Shown here one piece after another: positions 7,571 through 15,986 of a stretch of 63,700 nt of DNA. The notes beneath the pieces are model-generated. The model ran no database searches, was not told where the DNA came from, and saw nothing but the letters and a program-made list of their open reading frames with translations. How positions within the stretch are numbered: position 1 is the first letter of the stretch; each line of letters begins with the position of its first letter. Origin of the DNA: an uncultured Chloroflexota bacterium (GTDB lineage Bacteria > Chloroflexota > Chloroflexia > Chloroflexales > Chloroflexaceae); assembly GCA_937120965.1 (NCBI GenBank), contig CAKZKA010000157.1:1-63700 (forward strand), written 5' to 3'. The translations under genes were made by a program, and so were the position numbers.

Positions 7571-10032
7571 TGAGCAACCCCGCGGCCACTCCGAGGGACC
7601 CGGCAGCCCCCGGCGGTGGGGAGATCCCCTCCAGTATGCCCATCCTGGCGCTGCCCAACGGTGTGCTCTTCCCCGGCGCCGTGCTGCCCCTGGCCGTCGG
7701 CGGCGATCCCTGGGTGCGCCTGGTGGACGATGCCGCCCTGGGTTCACGCTTCATCGGGCTGTTTCTGCGCACCACGCCCGGCGAAACGTTCGATCCGGCC
7801 ACGCTCGCCGCCACCGGCTGCGCGGCGCAGATCGTGCGCCTGCTCCGGCAGCCCGACGGTAGCGTGCAGATGCTGCTGGAGGGCCAGGCGCGCATCGCCA
7901 TCGAGCAGATTGTCACCACCGCGACCTATCCCGTCGCGCGGGTGCGCGTGCTGACCGAACTGCCGCCCGACGCCGAGACCGAGCAACTGGCGCGCACCGC
8001 GCGCGTGGCCTTCGAAGAGGTGGTGCGTCTCAGCCCCTCGCTCCCCGACCAGCTTGCGATCATCGCCGCGAACATCCCCAACCCCGGCACTCTCGCCGAT
8101 ATGATCGCCGCGAACCTGGGGCTGCGCCCGCCGGAACAGCAGCAGGTGCTCGATACCCTGGACATCTCGGCCCGGCTGCGTCTGGTGATCGGCTTCCTCG
8201 AGCGCGAACGGCAACTTCTGGACATTGCCAACCGCACCCGTGAGGATATGGCCCGCAGCCAGCGCGAGTATGTGCTGCGCCAGCAACTGGAAACGATCAA
8301 AAAGGAACTGGGTGAGACGGATGAGCGCGGCGCCGAGATTGCCGACCTGCGCAAGCGCCTCGAAGAGGCGGGGATGCCGGAGGCGGCGCGCCGCGAGGCC
8401 GAGCGCGAGCTGGCGCGCCTGGAGCGCATGCCCCCCGGCGCCGCCGAGTACACCGTCAGCCGCACCTACCTGGACTGGTTGATCGGCCTGCCCTGGAACA
8501 AGGGCACTCGCGACAACCTGGATCTGGAGCGGGCGCAACGCATTCTCGATGAGGACCACTACGATCTGGAGCAGATCAAGGAGCGGATCGTCGAGTTCCT
8601 GGCCGTGCGCTGGCTACAGTTCGAACAGGGCGACACCGAGGCCCGCAGCCCCATTCTCTGCTTCGTTGGCCCGCCCGGCGTGGGAAAGACCAGTCTGGGG
8701 CAGAGTATTGCCCGCGCCCTGGAGCGCAAGTTTGTGCGCGTCGCCCTCGGCGGCATCCGCGACGAGGCTGACATCCGCGGCTTTCGCCGCACTTACATCG
8801 GCGCCATTCCCGGGCGGATCATCCAGGGAATCAACAGCGCCGGCAGCAACAACCCCGTGCTCATGCTCGATGAGGTGGACAAGATCAGCGCCGGTATTCA
8901 GGGCGACCCCGCCGCAGCCCTGCTCGAACTGCTCGACCCGGCGCAGAACAGCACCTTTGTCGATCGCTACCTGGACGTGCCCTTCGATATGAGCCGGGTG
9001 CTCTTTATCTGCACCGCCAATCAACTCGATACCATCCCTGGTCCGCTCCTCGACCGCATGGAGGTGCTGACCCTGGCCGGCTATACCGAGCAGGAAAAGC
9101 TCCACATTGCGCGGCGCTACCTCATCCCCCGGCAGGTGCAGGCCAACGGCCTGGCCCCCCGCCGCGCCGCGCCGGCTCCGGCCGCCCCCGGCGCAACACC
9201 TCCGAGCAACCTGCCCGACCAGGACACGGTGGAGCGCGGTCGCGCCCCCGAGTTGACCGATGCGGCCCTGCGGCGCCTGGTGCGCGAGTACACCCTCGAG
9301 GCCGGCGTGCGCGACCTGGAACGGCGTATCGGCACGATCTACCGCAAAATGGCCACCCGCCGCGCCACCGGTAAGCCCCTCCCCGAACGCATTGACGGCC
9401 CCGACCTCGAGGACCTGCTCGGCCCGCCCCGGCGCCACGGGGCCATGATCCTCGGCGATGACGAGGTTGGCGTGGTTACCGGTCTGGCCTGGACGCCGGC
9501 GGGCGGGGATGCCTTGCTGGTAGAGGCCAGTGTTATGCCCGGCAGCGGCCAGTTGATCCTCACTGGCCAGCTTGGCGACGTGATGCGCGAGTCGGCCCGC
9601 GCTGCCCTGACCTACGCCCGCTCGCGCGCCGCAGCGCTCGGCATTGATCCCGAAGCCTTCCAGAAACACGACATCCACGTGCATGTGCCGGCCGGTGCCG
9701 TACCCAAAGACGGCCCCTCGGCGGGGATCACCATTGCCAGCGCCTTGATCTCGGCCCTCAGTGGGCGCAAGGCCCACAAGCGCGTGGCTATGACCGGTGA
9801 GATTACTCTGCGCGGCAAGGTGCTGCCGATCGGCGGCCTCAAGGAGAAGCTCCTGGCCGCCCAGCGCGTCGGGGTCACGACCGTGCTCATCCCCCGCGAC
9901 AATGAACCTGATCTGCGCGATGTACCCGAGGAGACGCGCGCCGCCCTGGAGATTATCCCGGTGGAGCACATGGACCAGGTTATTCCCCACGTGCTCTACC
10001 CGGCTGAGGCGCCCGTGGCCGCACCGGTGTGA
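7570..10032 (+). CDS. lon: ATP-dependent protease Lon
   Basis: An 820-residue LonA-type protease with N-terminal substrate-binding domain (about 20-205), coiled region, AAA+ module and C-terminal S16 protease domain. Walker A GPPGVGKT is at 367-374, Walker B is LMLDEVDKI, and the catalytic dyad is Ser717 (DGPSAG) with Lys760 (LKEK), the usual 43-residue spacing. An unusual Ala/Pro-rich stretch of about 35 residues (RRAAPAPAAPGATPP and following) sits in the AAA+ lid where other Lons have a short turn. ATG at 7570 has GAGGGAGG seven bases upstream; a GTG three bases earlier is possible. Coupled to the hsp20 gene. Confidence 0.97.
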   Translation: MSNPAATPRDPAAPGGGEIPSSMPILALPNGVLFPGAVLPLAVGGDPWVRLVDDAALGSRFIGLFLRTTPGETFDPATLAATGCAAQIVRLLRQPDGSVQMLLEGQARIAIEQIVTTATYPVARVRVLTELPPDAETEQLARTARVAFEEVVRLSPSLPDQLAIIAANIPNPGTLADMIAANLGLRPPEQQQVLDTLDISARLRLVIGFLERERQLLDIANRTREDMARSQREYVLRQQLETIKKELGETDERGAEIADLRKRLEEAGMPEAARREAERELARLERMPPGAAEYTVSRTYLDWLIGLPWNKGTRDNLDLERAQRILDEDHYDLEQIKERIVEFLAVRWLQFEQGDTEARSPILCFVGPPGVGKTSLGQSIARALERKFVRVALGGIRDEADIRGFRRTYIGAIPGRIIQGINSAGSNNPVLMLDEVDKISAGIQGDPAAALLELLDPAQNSTFVDRYLDVPFDMSRVLFICTANQLDTIPGPLLDRMEVLTLAGYTEQEKLHIARRYLIPRQVQANGLAPRRAAPAPAAPGATPPSNLPDQDTVERGRAPELTDAALRRLVREYTLEAGVRDLERRIGTIYRKMATRRATGKPLPERIDGPDLEDLLGPPRRHGAMILGDDEVGVVTGLAWTPAGGDALLVEASVMPGSGQLILTGQLGDVMRESARAALTYARSRAAALGIDPEAFQKHDIHVHVPAGAVPKDGPSAGITIASALISALSGRKAHKRVAMTGEITLRGKVLPIGGLKEKLLAAQRVGVTTVLIPRDNEPDLRDVPEETRAALEIIPVEHMDQVIPHVLYPAEAPVAAPV

Positions 10033-10059
10033 GACTGGCGATCAGCCGCGCGTTCCGTA

Positions 10060-10385
10060 TCGTGTCGAGGGAGGGTCCGGGGGCTTCGCCCTCCTCCGGA
10101 GAACGCCCGCCGAGGGTTCGAGCAGGCTACGCTTCCCACCCCCTCTCGACTTTAAGGGCAGACAGAACATCCGAGCCAGCGTGGCGTGCACCGCATTGGA
10201 ACGCCCCCACGCGCGGCTCTGGTCTCCCCGCTTCGACAGGCTCAGCGCAGGCTCTCCAGCGAAGCTGGAGCGGGGCCGGGGGTGAGGACCAACCAGCGCA
10301 TCCCGTTGATGATGCCGCATTGCTTGAAGCAGTTTTAGGGGTTGTGCTGCCCAGCGTGGCAATCCAAAATCTAAAATCTAAGGTT
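10060..10385. repeat. Repeat island: R4 unit followed by degenerate R1 copy
   Basis: From about 10145 to 10302 an R4 unit is present (phrases CGTGGCGTGCACCGCATTGG, CTTCGACAGGCTCAGCGCAG). It is followed by a diverged, inverted R1 at about 10303-10381, which has lost its outer left end and has TTGAAGCAGTTTTAGG in place of the R1 hairpin. No gene is present between lon and the subtilase. Confidence 0.75.
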
Positions 10386-10459
10386 CGCCAGCAGGAGCCT
10401 GGAGGCGCTTCAGGGCAGGCGCAGCCCTTGCAAAACGCCTATTTGCACGGAAGACAGCG

Positions 10460-11647
10460 ATGGCATGCTACATTGTTCGACCCCGCAATGCGCTCGCCGT
10501 GCGCGCCGCGAACCTGATCGGCACGGGCTTTACTGAGCAGGCCCGCGAGGCGCAGATCGCCGCGGTGCAGGAACTGCAACAGGAGGATCCCATCCAGCAG
10601 GAGTTGCAGCGCTGGTTCAAGGAGGAGCCAGACCGGCTGCGCTTCCACGGACCTGTCACCGGTAATCGGATCGTGGACCTGGAACCGGAAGAGGTCGAAC
10701 GTCTGCGTCAGGAGATCCCGGGCGCCATGGTCTTTGCCGACCAGCCGATCAGCGTCATTCACCCACGCCAGACGGCGGGGCGCAAAGCCACCCTGGATCA
10801 CGGCGACTACTGGCACCTGCACGTCATCGGTCTCGAAGCGGCGCGCACCAATGGCTTTCGCGGCACCGGGCGCGATGTGCGCGTGCTGGTGCTTGACACC
10901 GGCATTGATGCGACCCATCCCGAATTGCAGGGGAACATTGAACAGGCGTGGCTGTTCGACCTGCAGACGTTACAGGCAACGCCGATTACGAGTTATGATA
11001 GTGATGGTCATGGAACCCACGTGACGGGTCTGATCTGCGGCAACACGGTTGGGGTTGCACCGGAAGCGCGGATCTGGAACGGTTTGATGCTGCCCCAGCG
11101 ACGGGGTAGCATTGCGGGTTTTGTGACGGCGCTCGAATGGGCGGCGCAGCATCCGCAAATCCAGATCGTTAATATCTCTGCCGGGATCCACGGCTATGTT
11201 GACGATCTGCACGACTCGATTGCCACGCTTTTGAGCGTGGGTGTGCTGGTGGTATGCGCAACGGGCAATGAAGGGGTGAACCAGACACGTAGCCCCGGTA
11301 ATTACGTTGAGGTACTCTCAGTGGGGGCCACAACCCGCCAGGGGCGCGTGGCCAGTTTTAGCAGCAGCGGCACACTGGTGGTCAACAATCACCAGTACAG
11401 CGTTCCCGATGTGGTTGCGCCGGGCGCCGGCGTGTTTTCGAGCGTTATGGGTGGAGGATACGAAGCTTGGGACGGAACTTCAATGGCAACGGGAATCGTC
11501 TCCGGTCTCGCCGCGCTCATCCTCGAACGCTATCCAGCCATTCGCGTACCCGATCTGCTCGACATAATTATGAACACCAGTCAAGAACTCCAGCAGGTCG
11601 CCGTGCGGCAAGGGTACGGTCTCGTGCAGGTAGTAGCAGCATTATGA
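10460..11647 (+). CDS. Subtilisin-like serine protease (S8), no signal peptide
   Basis: A 395-residue S8 peptidase. The catalytic set is complete: Asp146 (LDTGID), His184 (DGHGTHVTG), oxyanion Asn270 (ATGNEG) and Ser341 (DGTSMATG). Residues 1-110 lack any secretion signal and end in a segment (NRIVDLEPEEVERLRQEI and following) that resembles the end of an I9 propeptide. The ATG at 10460 follows GGAAG. The catalytic half is visibly less GC-rich than its neighbours, hinting at transfer. Its stop overlaps the start of the 139-residue gene at 11644, which looks like a stand-alone inhibitor or folding partner. Probable cytosolic location is inferred from the absent signal. Confidence 0.92.
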   Translation: MACYIVRPRNALAVRAANLIGTGFTEQAREAQIAAVQELQQEDPIQQELQRWFKEEPDRLRFHGPVTGNRIVDLEPEEVERLRQEIPGAMVFADQPISVIHPRQTAGRKATLDHGDYWHLHVIGLEAARTNGFRGTGRDVRVLVLDTGIDATHPELQGNIEQAWLFDLQTLQATPITSYDSDGHGTHVTGLICGNTVGVAPEARIWNGLMLPQRRGSIAGFVTALEWAAQHPQIQIVNISAGIHGYVDDLHDSIATLLSVGVLVVCATGNEGVNQTRSPGNYVEVLSVGATTRQGRVASFSSSGTLVVNNHQYSVPDVVAPGAGVFSSVMGGGYEAWDGTSMATGIVSGLAALILERYPAIRVPDLLDIIMNTSQELQQVAVRQGYGLVQVVAAL

Positions 11648-12063
11648 AACTTACAGGGATCGATACGAGCAAGGTTGATGTCCAGTTGAAAAAGGCCCTT
11701 CGCAGCGCCCGACCCGATGATGTCTTCCGTGTGGTGATGACCTTACAGCCGGAGTCATCACTCGACATTGGCGTATCGGAGTTTGCGCTCGACCCCGCGC
11801 AGTTCGAGTCGCGCGAGGAGTATCGCCGGGAGCTCATCGCAGCACGGGAGCGGCGCGTGTCGGCGGCGCTCCACGACACCCGCGAGGAACTCGAGCGTCT
11901 CCTGCCGGCGGTGCATGGCGGGAAGCTGAGCCACACGGTGGTCGTCGAAGGCTCCGCCGAACAGCTTGTCTCGGCGCTTCAGCTCTCCGGCGTGAGCCAC
12001 GCCTGGCTCGATCAGCCGTTGCAACTGGTCGAACCACGGCAGTCTTCACCCGAGCACACGTGA
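11644..12063 (+). CDS. Small protein, I9 propeptide/inhibitor-like, partner of the subtilase
   Basis: A 139-residue protein whose start ATG overlaps the protease stop (ATGA). A strand FRVVMTL is followed by a long charged helix rich in Arg and Glu, then HTVVVEGSAEQLVSAL and SHAWLDQPLQLVE. This beta-alpha-beta-beta-alpha-beta order and the closing pattern resemble the I9 (subtilisin propeptide) domain, which binds as an inhibitor or intramolecular chaperone. There is no signal peptide. The match is by pattern only; the gene is otherwise unrecognised. Tight coupling to the protease makes a regulator role the simplest reading. Confidence 0.6.
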   Translation: MKLTGIDTSKVDVQLKKALRSARPDDVFRVVMTLQPESSLDIGVSEFALDPAQFESREEYRRELIAARERRVSAALHDTREELERLLPAVHGGKLSHTVVVEGSAEQLVSALQLSGVSHAWLDQPLQLVEPRQSSPEHT

Positions 12064-12065
12064 AG

Positions 12066-12282
12066 CGCTGTTGGGAACGGCTGGCGCCCCCCACAGGCAG
12101 GGGGTTGGGGAAACCTGGTTTCCCCATATCCCAACCGCTGGTGGGAGCGGCTGGCGCCCCCGGGCAGGGGGATGGGGAAAGCCGGTTTCTCCAGGTCCCA
12201 ACCGCGGTTGGGAGCGGCTGGCGCCCCCACAGGCAGGGGGATGGGGAAACCCGGTTTCCCCGTATGTTCACCTCAGCGCCCC
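12066..12282. repeat. Three tandem R3 units of about 70 bp
   Basis: Three head-to-tail units each start GGGA(A/G)CGGCTGGCGCCCCC and carry the palindrome GGGGAAACC-N-GGTTTCCCC (12103, a mutated one at 12174, 12243). The last unit ends with the shared R3 tail GTATGTTCACCTCA. They lie between convergent gene ends (subtilase pair and feo operon). Confidence 0.8.
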
Positions 12283-12291
12283 GGCGCGTGT

Positions 12292-12561
12292 TCAGCGATC
12301 AGGATAACTTCGCGTACGCTCTACCAGCGCAATCGTCCGCGGGCCGCCCGCGTTGAACACGCACGTCCCGGCTTGCGGACCGCAGTGAGCGCATGCCCCG
12401 CCACAGGCTCCCCCGACGCCGGACCGTAAGCGTCCTTTGCGCACCCAGAAGGCGATCATCCCCTCCAGCGCGCCGGGCTCGATCTTCAGTTGCCGGCTCA
12501 ACTCGTCGAGTGATACCGGGCCGGTGGCCGTCTCCAGCGCCTCCAGGACTTGATGGAGCAT
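12292..12561 (-). CDS. feoC: FeoC-like iron-sulfur winged-helix protein
   Basis: An 89-residue protein with an N-terminal winged helix (MLHQVLEALETATGPVSLDELSRQL as the first helices) and a C-terminal Cys group within CGGACAHCGPQAGTC, the spacing seen in FeoC proteins that bind an Fe-S cluster or iron. FeoC is thought to sense iron or oxygen and stabilise FeoB. It is the last gene of the feo operon, 108 bases after the FeoB permease gene; the spacer holds no other gene. Confidence 0.85.
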   Translation of the reverse strand: MLHQVLEALETATGPVSLDELSRQLKIEPGALEGMIAFWVRKGRLRSGVGGACGGACAHCGPQAGTCVFNAGGPRTIALVERTRSYPDR

Positions 12562-12669
12562 GGGTTTCTCACTCTCATATTTGGTCTGCGCTCACCCGCA
12601 CTCTCCCCGCCGGGTTAACGTATGGGCGCCGACGAGCGTTACGAGGGGCGCCGCCTGCTTGCCGGCCCC

Positions 12670-14397
12670 TCATCCCCCCAGCAGGCGCCCGCCCTGGAAC
12701 ACCAGCAGCGCCACCAGCCAGGCCACAACGAACTGCCCGACAATGCTCACCCACATCCAGCGGCTGCCAAACTCGTGTCGCGCCGCGGCCACAGCGGTCA
12801 TACACGGGGTATAGAGCAGCACAAAGACCAGGAAGGCCAGGGCGGCCAGGGCTCCGTGGCCGCCACTGCTCGCCTCGAAGCCGGCCTGCACCGCTGCCGC
12901 CAGCCCCTCCGGGGCCGTCTCCTCCTCAGGCGCCTCCAGGGTGATCCCGACCACCCCCGGCAGCGCGCGCAGCGCCTCGCCCGTGGCGCTGACCAACCCC
13001 CCGGCAATACCCAGCAGGTCCTCGCCGAAGGTCGTCGGGGTAACGGCCTCCTCCTCCGCAGCCGCGACGGCATACGTTTGCCCCAGGGTGCTGACCACCA
13101 CCTCTTTGGCCACGAAGCCGGTCAGCAGCGCGCCGCTCGTCTCCCAGGCGCCAAAGCCCAGCGGCGCAAAGATCGGCGCCGCCGCCCCGGCGACAGCCGC
13201 GAAGGCGCTCTGCTCCACGGGCGTATCGGCGAAGCGGCCCTCGCCCCGCACCGGCACGGCCAGTAACAACCAGACCACGATGCTCGTGGCCAGGATGATC
13301 GTCGTAGCCTTGCGCACAAAGGCCGCCGTGCGCTCCCACATCTGCCGCCAGACGCCCCGCAGCGTCGGCAGGCGGTAGGGTGGCAACTCCAGCACAAACG
13401 GCGCGGGGGGCTGCTTGCGGAACAGGGTGCGCCGGAGGAGCATACCTATCACAATCGCCACTGCGATCCCGGTGAGGTAGAGGGCGAAGATCACCAGTCC
13501 GGCATGGGCGGGGAAGAAGATCGCCGCGATCAGCACGTAGACCGGCAGGCGCGCGCTGCAACTCATAAAGGGTACCAGCAAGCCGGTGAGGATGCGGTCG
13601 CGGCGGCTATCGAGGGTACGGGTAGCATAAATTGCCGGCACCGAGCAGCCAAAGCCAACAATCATCGGCAGGAAACTCTTGCCGTGCAACCCCAGGGCGT
13701 GCATCAGCCGGTCCATCACAAAGGCAGCGCGGGCCATGTACCCCGAGTCCTCCAGCAACGCCAGCGCGAAGTAGAGCGCCAGCAGCACCGGCACAAAGAC
13801 CAGCACCCCGCCAACCCCGGCGATCACCCCATCCACGAGCAGCGCCTCGACCCAACTGCCCCCCAGGCCGGCCGCGCTCAGCAAGGCGGCGACCCAGCCA
13901 CTCACCGGCCCGCTCAGGGTCGCATCGATCCAGTCAACAAAGGGTGCCGTGACATCGGTGGTGATTTTGAACACGACCCACATCAGCGCCAGGAAAATGG
14001 GAATACCCAGCCAGCGGTGGGTCACCACCTGGTCAATGCGGTCGGAGAGGGTCAGTGGCGGCGCGGCGGGACGGGTGAGGGCCTGGCCGGCCAGAGCGTG
14101 GACGAAGCGGTAGCGTTGATCAACCAGGGCCACATCGAGGTCCTCTCCGTAATGGGGCGCCAGGCGCTCGCGACTGGCGGCAAGCGCCGCCGTTACTGCC
14201 GGCCCGCCCAGGCTCTCGGCCTCGGCCAGAAGTTGCTCATCGCCCTCGAGGAGCTGAACGGCGAGCCAGCGGAGGGGGTAGCGTTCCGCGAGGGCGGGAA
14301 CGGCGCCCAGGGTCGCGGCGAGATGGTCCAGTTCGGCCTCGATCGGCGGCGCATAGCGCAAGGCTGCGCCGGGAGCGGCCAGCGTGACAGCAGTCAT
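12670..14397 (-). CDS. feoB: FeoB membrane (permease) half, encoded separately
   Basis: A 575-residue protein equal to the region of FeoB after the GTPase: a helical cytosolic spacer (about 1-115), then about ten membrane segments with two Gate repeats and the conserved Cys motifs [28 protein letters not shown] and TPCMTAV near the C-terminus. FeoB carries Fe2+ into the cell. The GTPase that should precede it is a separate gene at 14394-14936 whose stop overlaps this start (ATGA), so the two are made together and presumably reassemble. An insertion rich in Glu and Ala (around residues 445-490) lies between late membrane segments. Confidence 0.93.
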   Translation of the reverse strand: MTAVTLAAPGAALRYAPPIEAELDHLAATLGAVPALAERYPLRWLAVQLLEGDEQLLAEAESLGGPAVTAALAASRERLAPHYGEDLDVALVDQRYRFVHALAGQALTRPAAPPLTLSDRIDQVVTHRWLGIPIFLALMWVVFKITTDVTAPFVDWIDATLSGPVSGWVAALLSAAGLGGSWVEALLVDGVIAGVGGVLVFVPVLLALYFALALLEDSGYMARAAFVMDRLMHALGLHGKSFLPMIVGFGCSVPAIYATRTLDSRRDRILTGLLVPFMSCSARLPVYVLIAAIFFPAHAGLVIFALYLTGIAVAIVIGMLLRRTLFRKQPPAPFVLELPPYRLPTLRGVWRQMWERTAAFVRKATTIILATSIVVWLLLAVPVRGEGRFADTPVEQSAFAAVAGAAAPIFAPLGFGAWETSGALLTGFVAKEVVVSTLGQTYAVAAAEEEAVTPTTFGEDLLGIAGGLVSATGEALRALPGVVGITLEAPEEETAPEGLAAAVQAGFEASSGGHGALAALAFLVFVLLYTPCMTAVAAARHEFGSRWMWVSIVGQFVVAWLVALLVFQGGRLLGG

Positions 14398-14936
14398 CGC
14401 GCCACCTCCTTGAGCGTAGCGGCTGCCGCCCGGCGACCCGAAGCAGCGACCAGGTCACGCAGAGCGGCCTTCAACTCGGCGAGGCCCTGCCCCTTACTGG
14501 CGGTCATCACCACCACCGGCGCGCCCAGGGCCGCGGCCAGGGCTTCGGGGTTGAGGCGCAGACCGCGCGCGGCAGCCACATCGGCCATATTCAGGGCCAG
14601 CACCAGCCGCGCTTCGGCCTCGAGCAACTGGGCGGTCAGGTACAGGTTGCGTTCGAGATTGGCGGCGTCGAGCACGTTCACCACCGCGTCGGGGCGTTCG
14701 CGCACGATAAAATCACGGGCGATCTGCTCCTCGAGCGAGCGGGCGGCCAGACTGTAGGTGCCCGGCAGATCAACCACCGTGATCTGATGGGCGCCGAGGA
14801 TCAGGCGACCCTCCTTGCGCTCCACCGTCTTGCCAGGCCAGTTCCCCACGTGCTGGTGCAAACCGGTCAGCGCATTGAAGACGGTGCTCTTCCCGACGTT
14901 GGGGTTACCGGCCAGGGCGATGGTCAACTCACGCAT
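14394..14936 (-). CDS. feoB: FeoB GTPase half, encoded separately
   Basis: A 180-residue G protein: G1 GNPNVGKS (residues 10-17), G2 region around GKTVE, G3 DLPGTYSL and G4 NMAD. This is the canonical FeoB N-terminal domain and it stops shortly after the G5 region (MTASKGQGL) with a short Ala-rich tail. No frameshift is needed to explain the split, because there is a clean stop and a new ATG four bases back. It overlaps the upstream feoA by eight bases. Confidence 0.93.
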   Translation of the reverse strand: MRELTIALAGNPNVGKSTVFNALTGLHQHVGNWPGKTVERKEGRLILGAHQITVVDLPGTYSLAARSLEEQIARDFIVRERPDAVVNVLDAANLERNLYLTAQLLEAEARLVLALNMADVAAARGLRLNPEALAAALGAPVVVMTASKGQGLAELKAALRDLVAASGRRAAAATLKEVAR

Positions 14937-15177
14937 CCCGTAGCTCCTCTCCAGTCACCAGAACCATCTGCGCCAGCCCGTAGCTCAGGGCCAGGCGCGT
15001 ATCGCCCACTGCAACCAGCAGGGCGCCGCCATTGTCGCGCAATACGGTCACCGTCACACCGGGGGTCAGGCCAAGCTCGGCCAGGCGATGGGCGGTGCGC
15101 TGACCGCCCTGGATGGCAACCAGGCGCACCGTGGCGCCTTCGCCGGCGAGGGCCAGAGGCAATGCGGGGGTGGACAT
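14929..15177 (-). CDS. feoA: FeoA domain protein (second copy)
   Basis: An 82-residue SH3-like protein of the FeoA type, with [13 protein letters not shown] in the centre and [15 protein letters not shown] at the end. FeoA supports FeoB-dependent Fe2+ uptake in the cytosol. It starts one base inside the stop of the preceding feoA (TGATG) and overlaps the FeoB GTPase gene. It differs clearly from the other copy, so the two may form a heteromer. Confidence 0.9.
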   Translation of the reverse strand: MSTPALPLALAGEGATVRLVAIQGGQRTAHRLAELGLTPGVTVTVLRDNGGALLVAVGDTRLALSYGLAQMVLVTGEELRDA

Positions 15178-15416
15178 CAGACGGGCTCCACGATAACCAG
15201 CCGGGCCTCCTCCTTACGGAGTGAGAGCCGGTAGCCTTTAACAGTCAACTCAAGCGGATCACCCAGGGGCGCGACCGCGGTCAGTGTAACCTGCTCGCCG
15301 GGCACCAGCCCCATCGCCAGCAATCGGCGCCGAAACTCGCGATCGCCGCCGATTCGGCGCACCACCGCGTTCTGGTTACGGGCAAGCCGGTCAAGGGTTA
15401 CTTCAGAAACACTCAT
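15177..15416 (-). CDS. feoA: FeoA domain protein (first copy)
   Basis: A 79-residue FeoA protein, with LLAMGLVPGEQVTLTAVAPLGDPLELTVKGYRLSLRKEEA being split here as the conserved MGLVPG turn and GYRLSLRKEEA C-terminal strand. It is the promoter-proximal gene of the feo operon. The ATG at 15416 is preferred over one at 15458 because the longer frame adds a non-conserved tail; GGGAGG lies about 15 bases upstream. Confidence 0.9.
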   Translation of the reverse strand: MSVSEVTLDRLARNQNAVVRRIGGDREFRRRLLAMGLVPGEQVTLTAVAPLGDPLELTVKGYRLSLRKEEARLVIVEPV

Positions 15417-15619
15417 AGCGCTGTGTCGGCCTCCCTGGATACGCGGCAAGTTGCCCATGGGCCTGATAACTCGACCTTTGTTTCCACAGCTTTACCGGCC
15501 GGTTGTGTGGAGATGTAGAGGTGTGGAGGTGCAGACCAGATGATTATTCGCGTTTGCAGCATACCTGACCGTGGAGCTGCCCCGTTGCTCCCCGTCTGCT
15601 CGCCAGCTATGGCTCAATC

Positions 15620-15635
15620 TTTGGGTAAACCTTAA
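15620..15635. promoter_or_regulatory. Candidate DtxR-type operator (feo side)
   Basis: TTTGGGTAAACCTTAA, read on the minus strand as TTAAGGTTTACCCAAA, resembles the DtxR/IdeR consensus TTAGGTTAGGCTAACCTAA in its outer TTAGG-like arms. It lies in the divergent region, about 200 bases upstream of the first feoA. Assigned by pattern and context only. Confidence 0.4.
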
Positions 15636-15729
15636 CAGCAGGTATACCAGAGCCGATCCCCGGCCAACAAGTAAGGCCGGGACAACTCCGGGTAGAGAAA
15701 TGAAAACCCATCAAGGCGCGGAAAGGCCC

Positions 15730-15758
15730 TTGACAGGTCGAGAGGGGCGGCGTATGCT
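15730..15758 (+). promoter_or_regulatory. Promoter of the DtxR-type regulator gene
   Basis: TTGACA (15730-15735) and TATGCT (15753-15758) are 17 bases apart. The start would be near 15765, about 220 bases before the regulator ATG, and just upstream of the second candidate operator. Confidence 0.65.
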
Positions 15759-15774
15759 GGCTGCGGGGCAAAAG

Positions 15775-15789
15775 TTAGGGTAAGCCTGA
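15775..15789. promoter_or_regulatory. Candidate DtxR-type operator (regulator side)
   Basis: TTAGGGTAAGCCTGA has TTAGG and CCTGA half-sites around a GTAAG centre, close to a DtxR/IdeR half-palindrome. It begins about ten bases after the predicted start of the regulator transcript, a position suited to autorepression. Confidence 0.45.
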
Positions 15790-15986
15790 AACTACAGCGT
15801 AGCTTTCCAGCCTTCGGATGCCTGTGCGGCTGCGCCGCCCAACGACGGGGGGGCGCGAAGAGAGGGTTCCCTGAGCGGGCGCGGCCTTCCCCAACCTCCT
15901 GCGCGAGGAGGAGGGCCGGGACAACCCGGCTGCCCCATCTCCCGCGCGCTCCCTGCCGGCAGGGAGCGCTACCTGCTTCAGAACCT

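Noticed and set aside
12066-12282. Tandem units considered as a CRISPR array
   Set aside because: Units are contiguous repeats of about 70 bp without unique spacers and the same modules occur in many other intergenic sites; no cas gene in the window.
14394-14397. feoB split considered as a frameshift error
   Set aside because: The upstream part ends in a proper stop after the complete G domain, and the second part starts with ATG overlapping it, the same ATGA arrangement used by other genes here.
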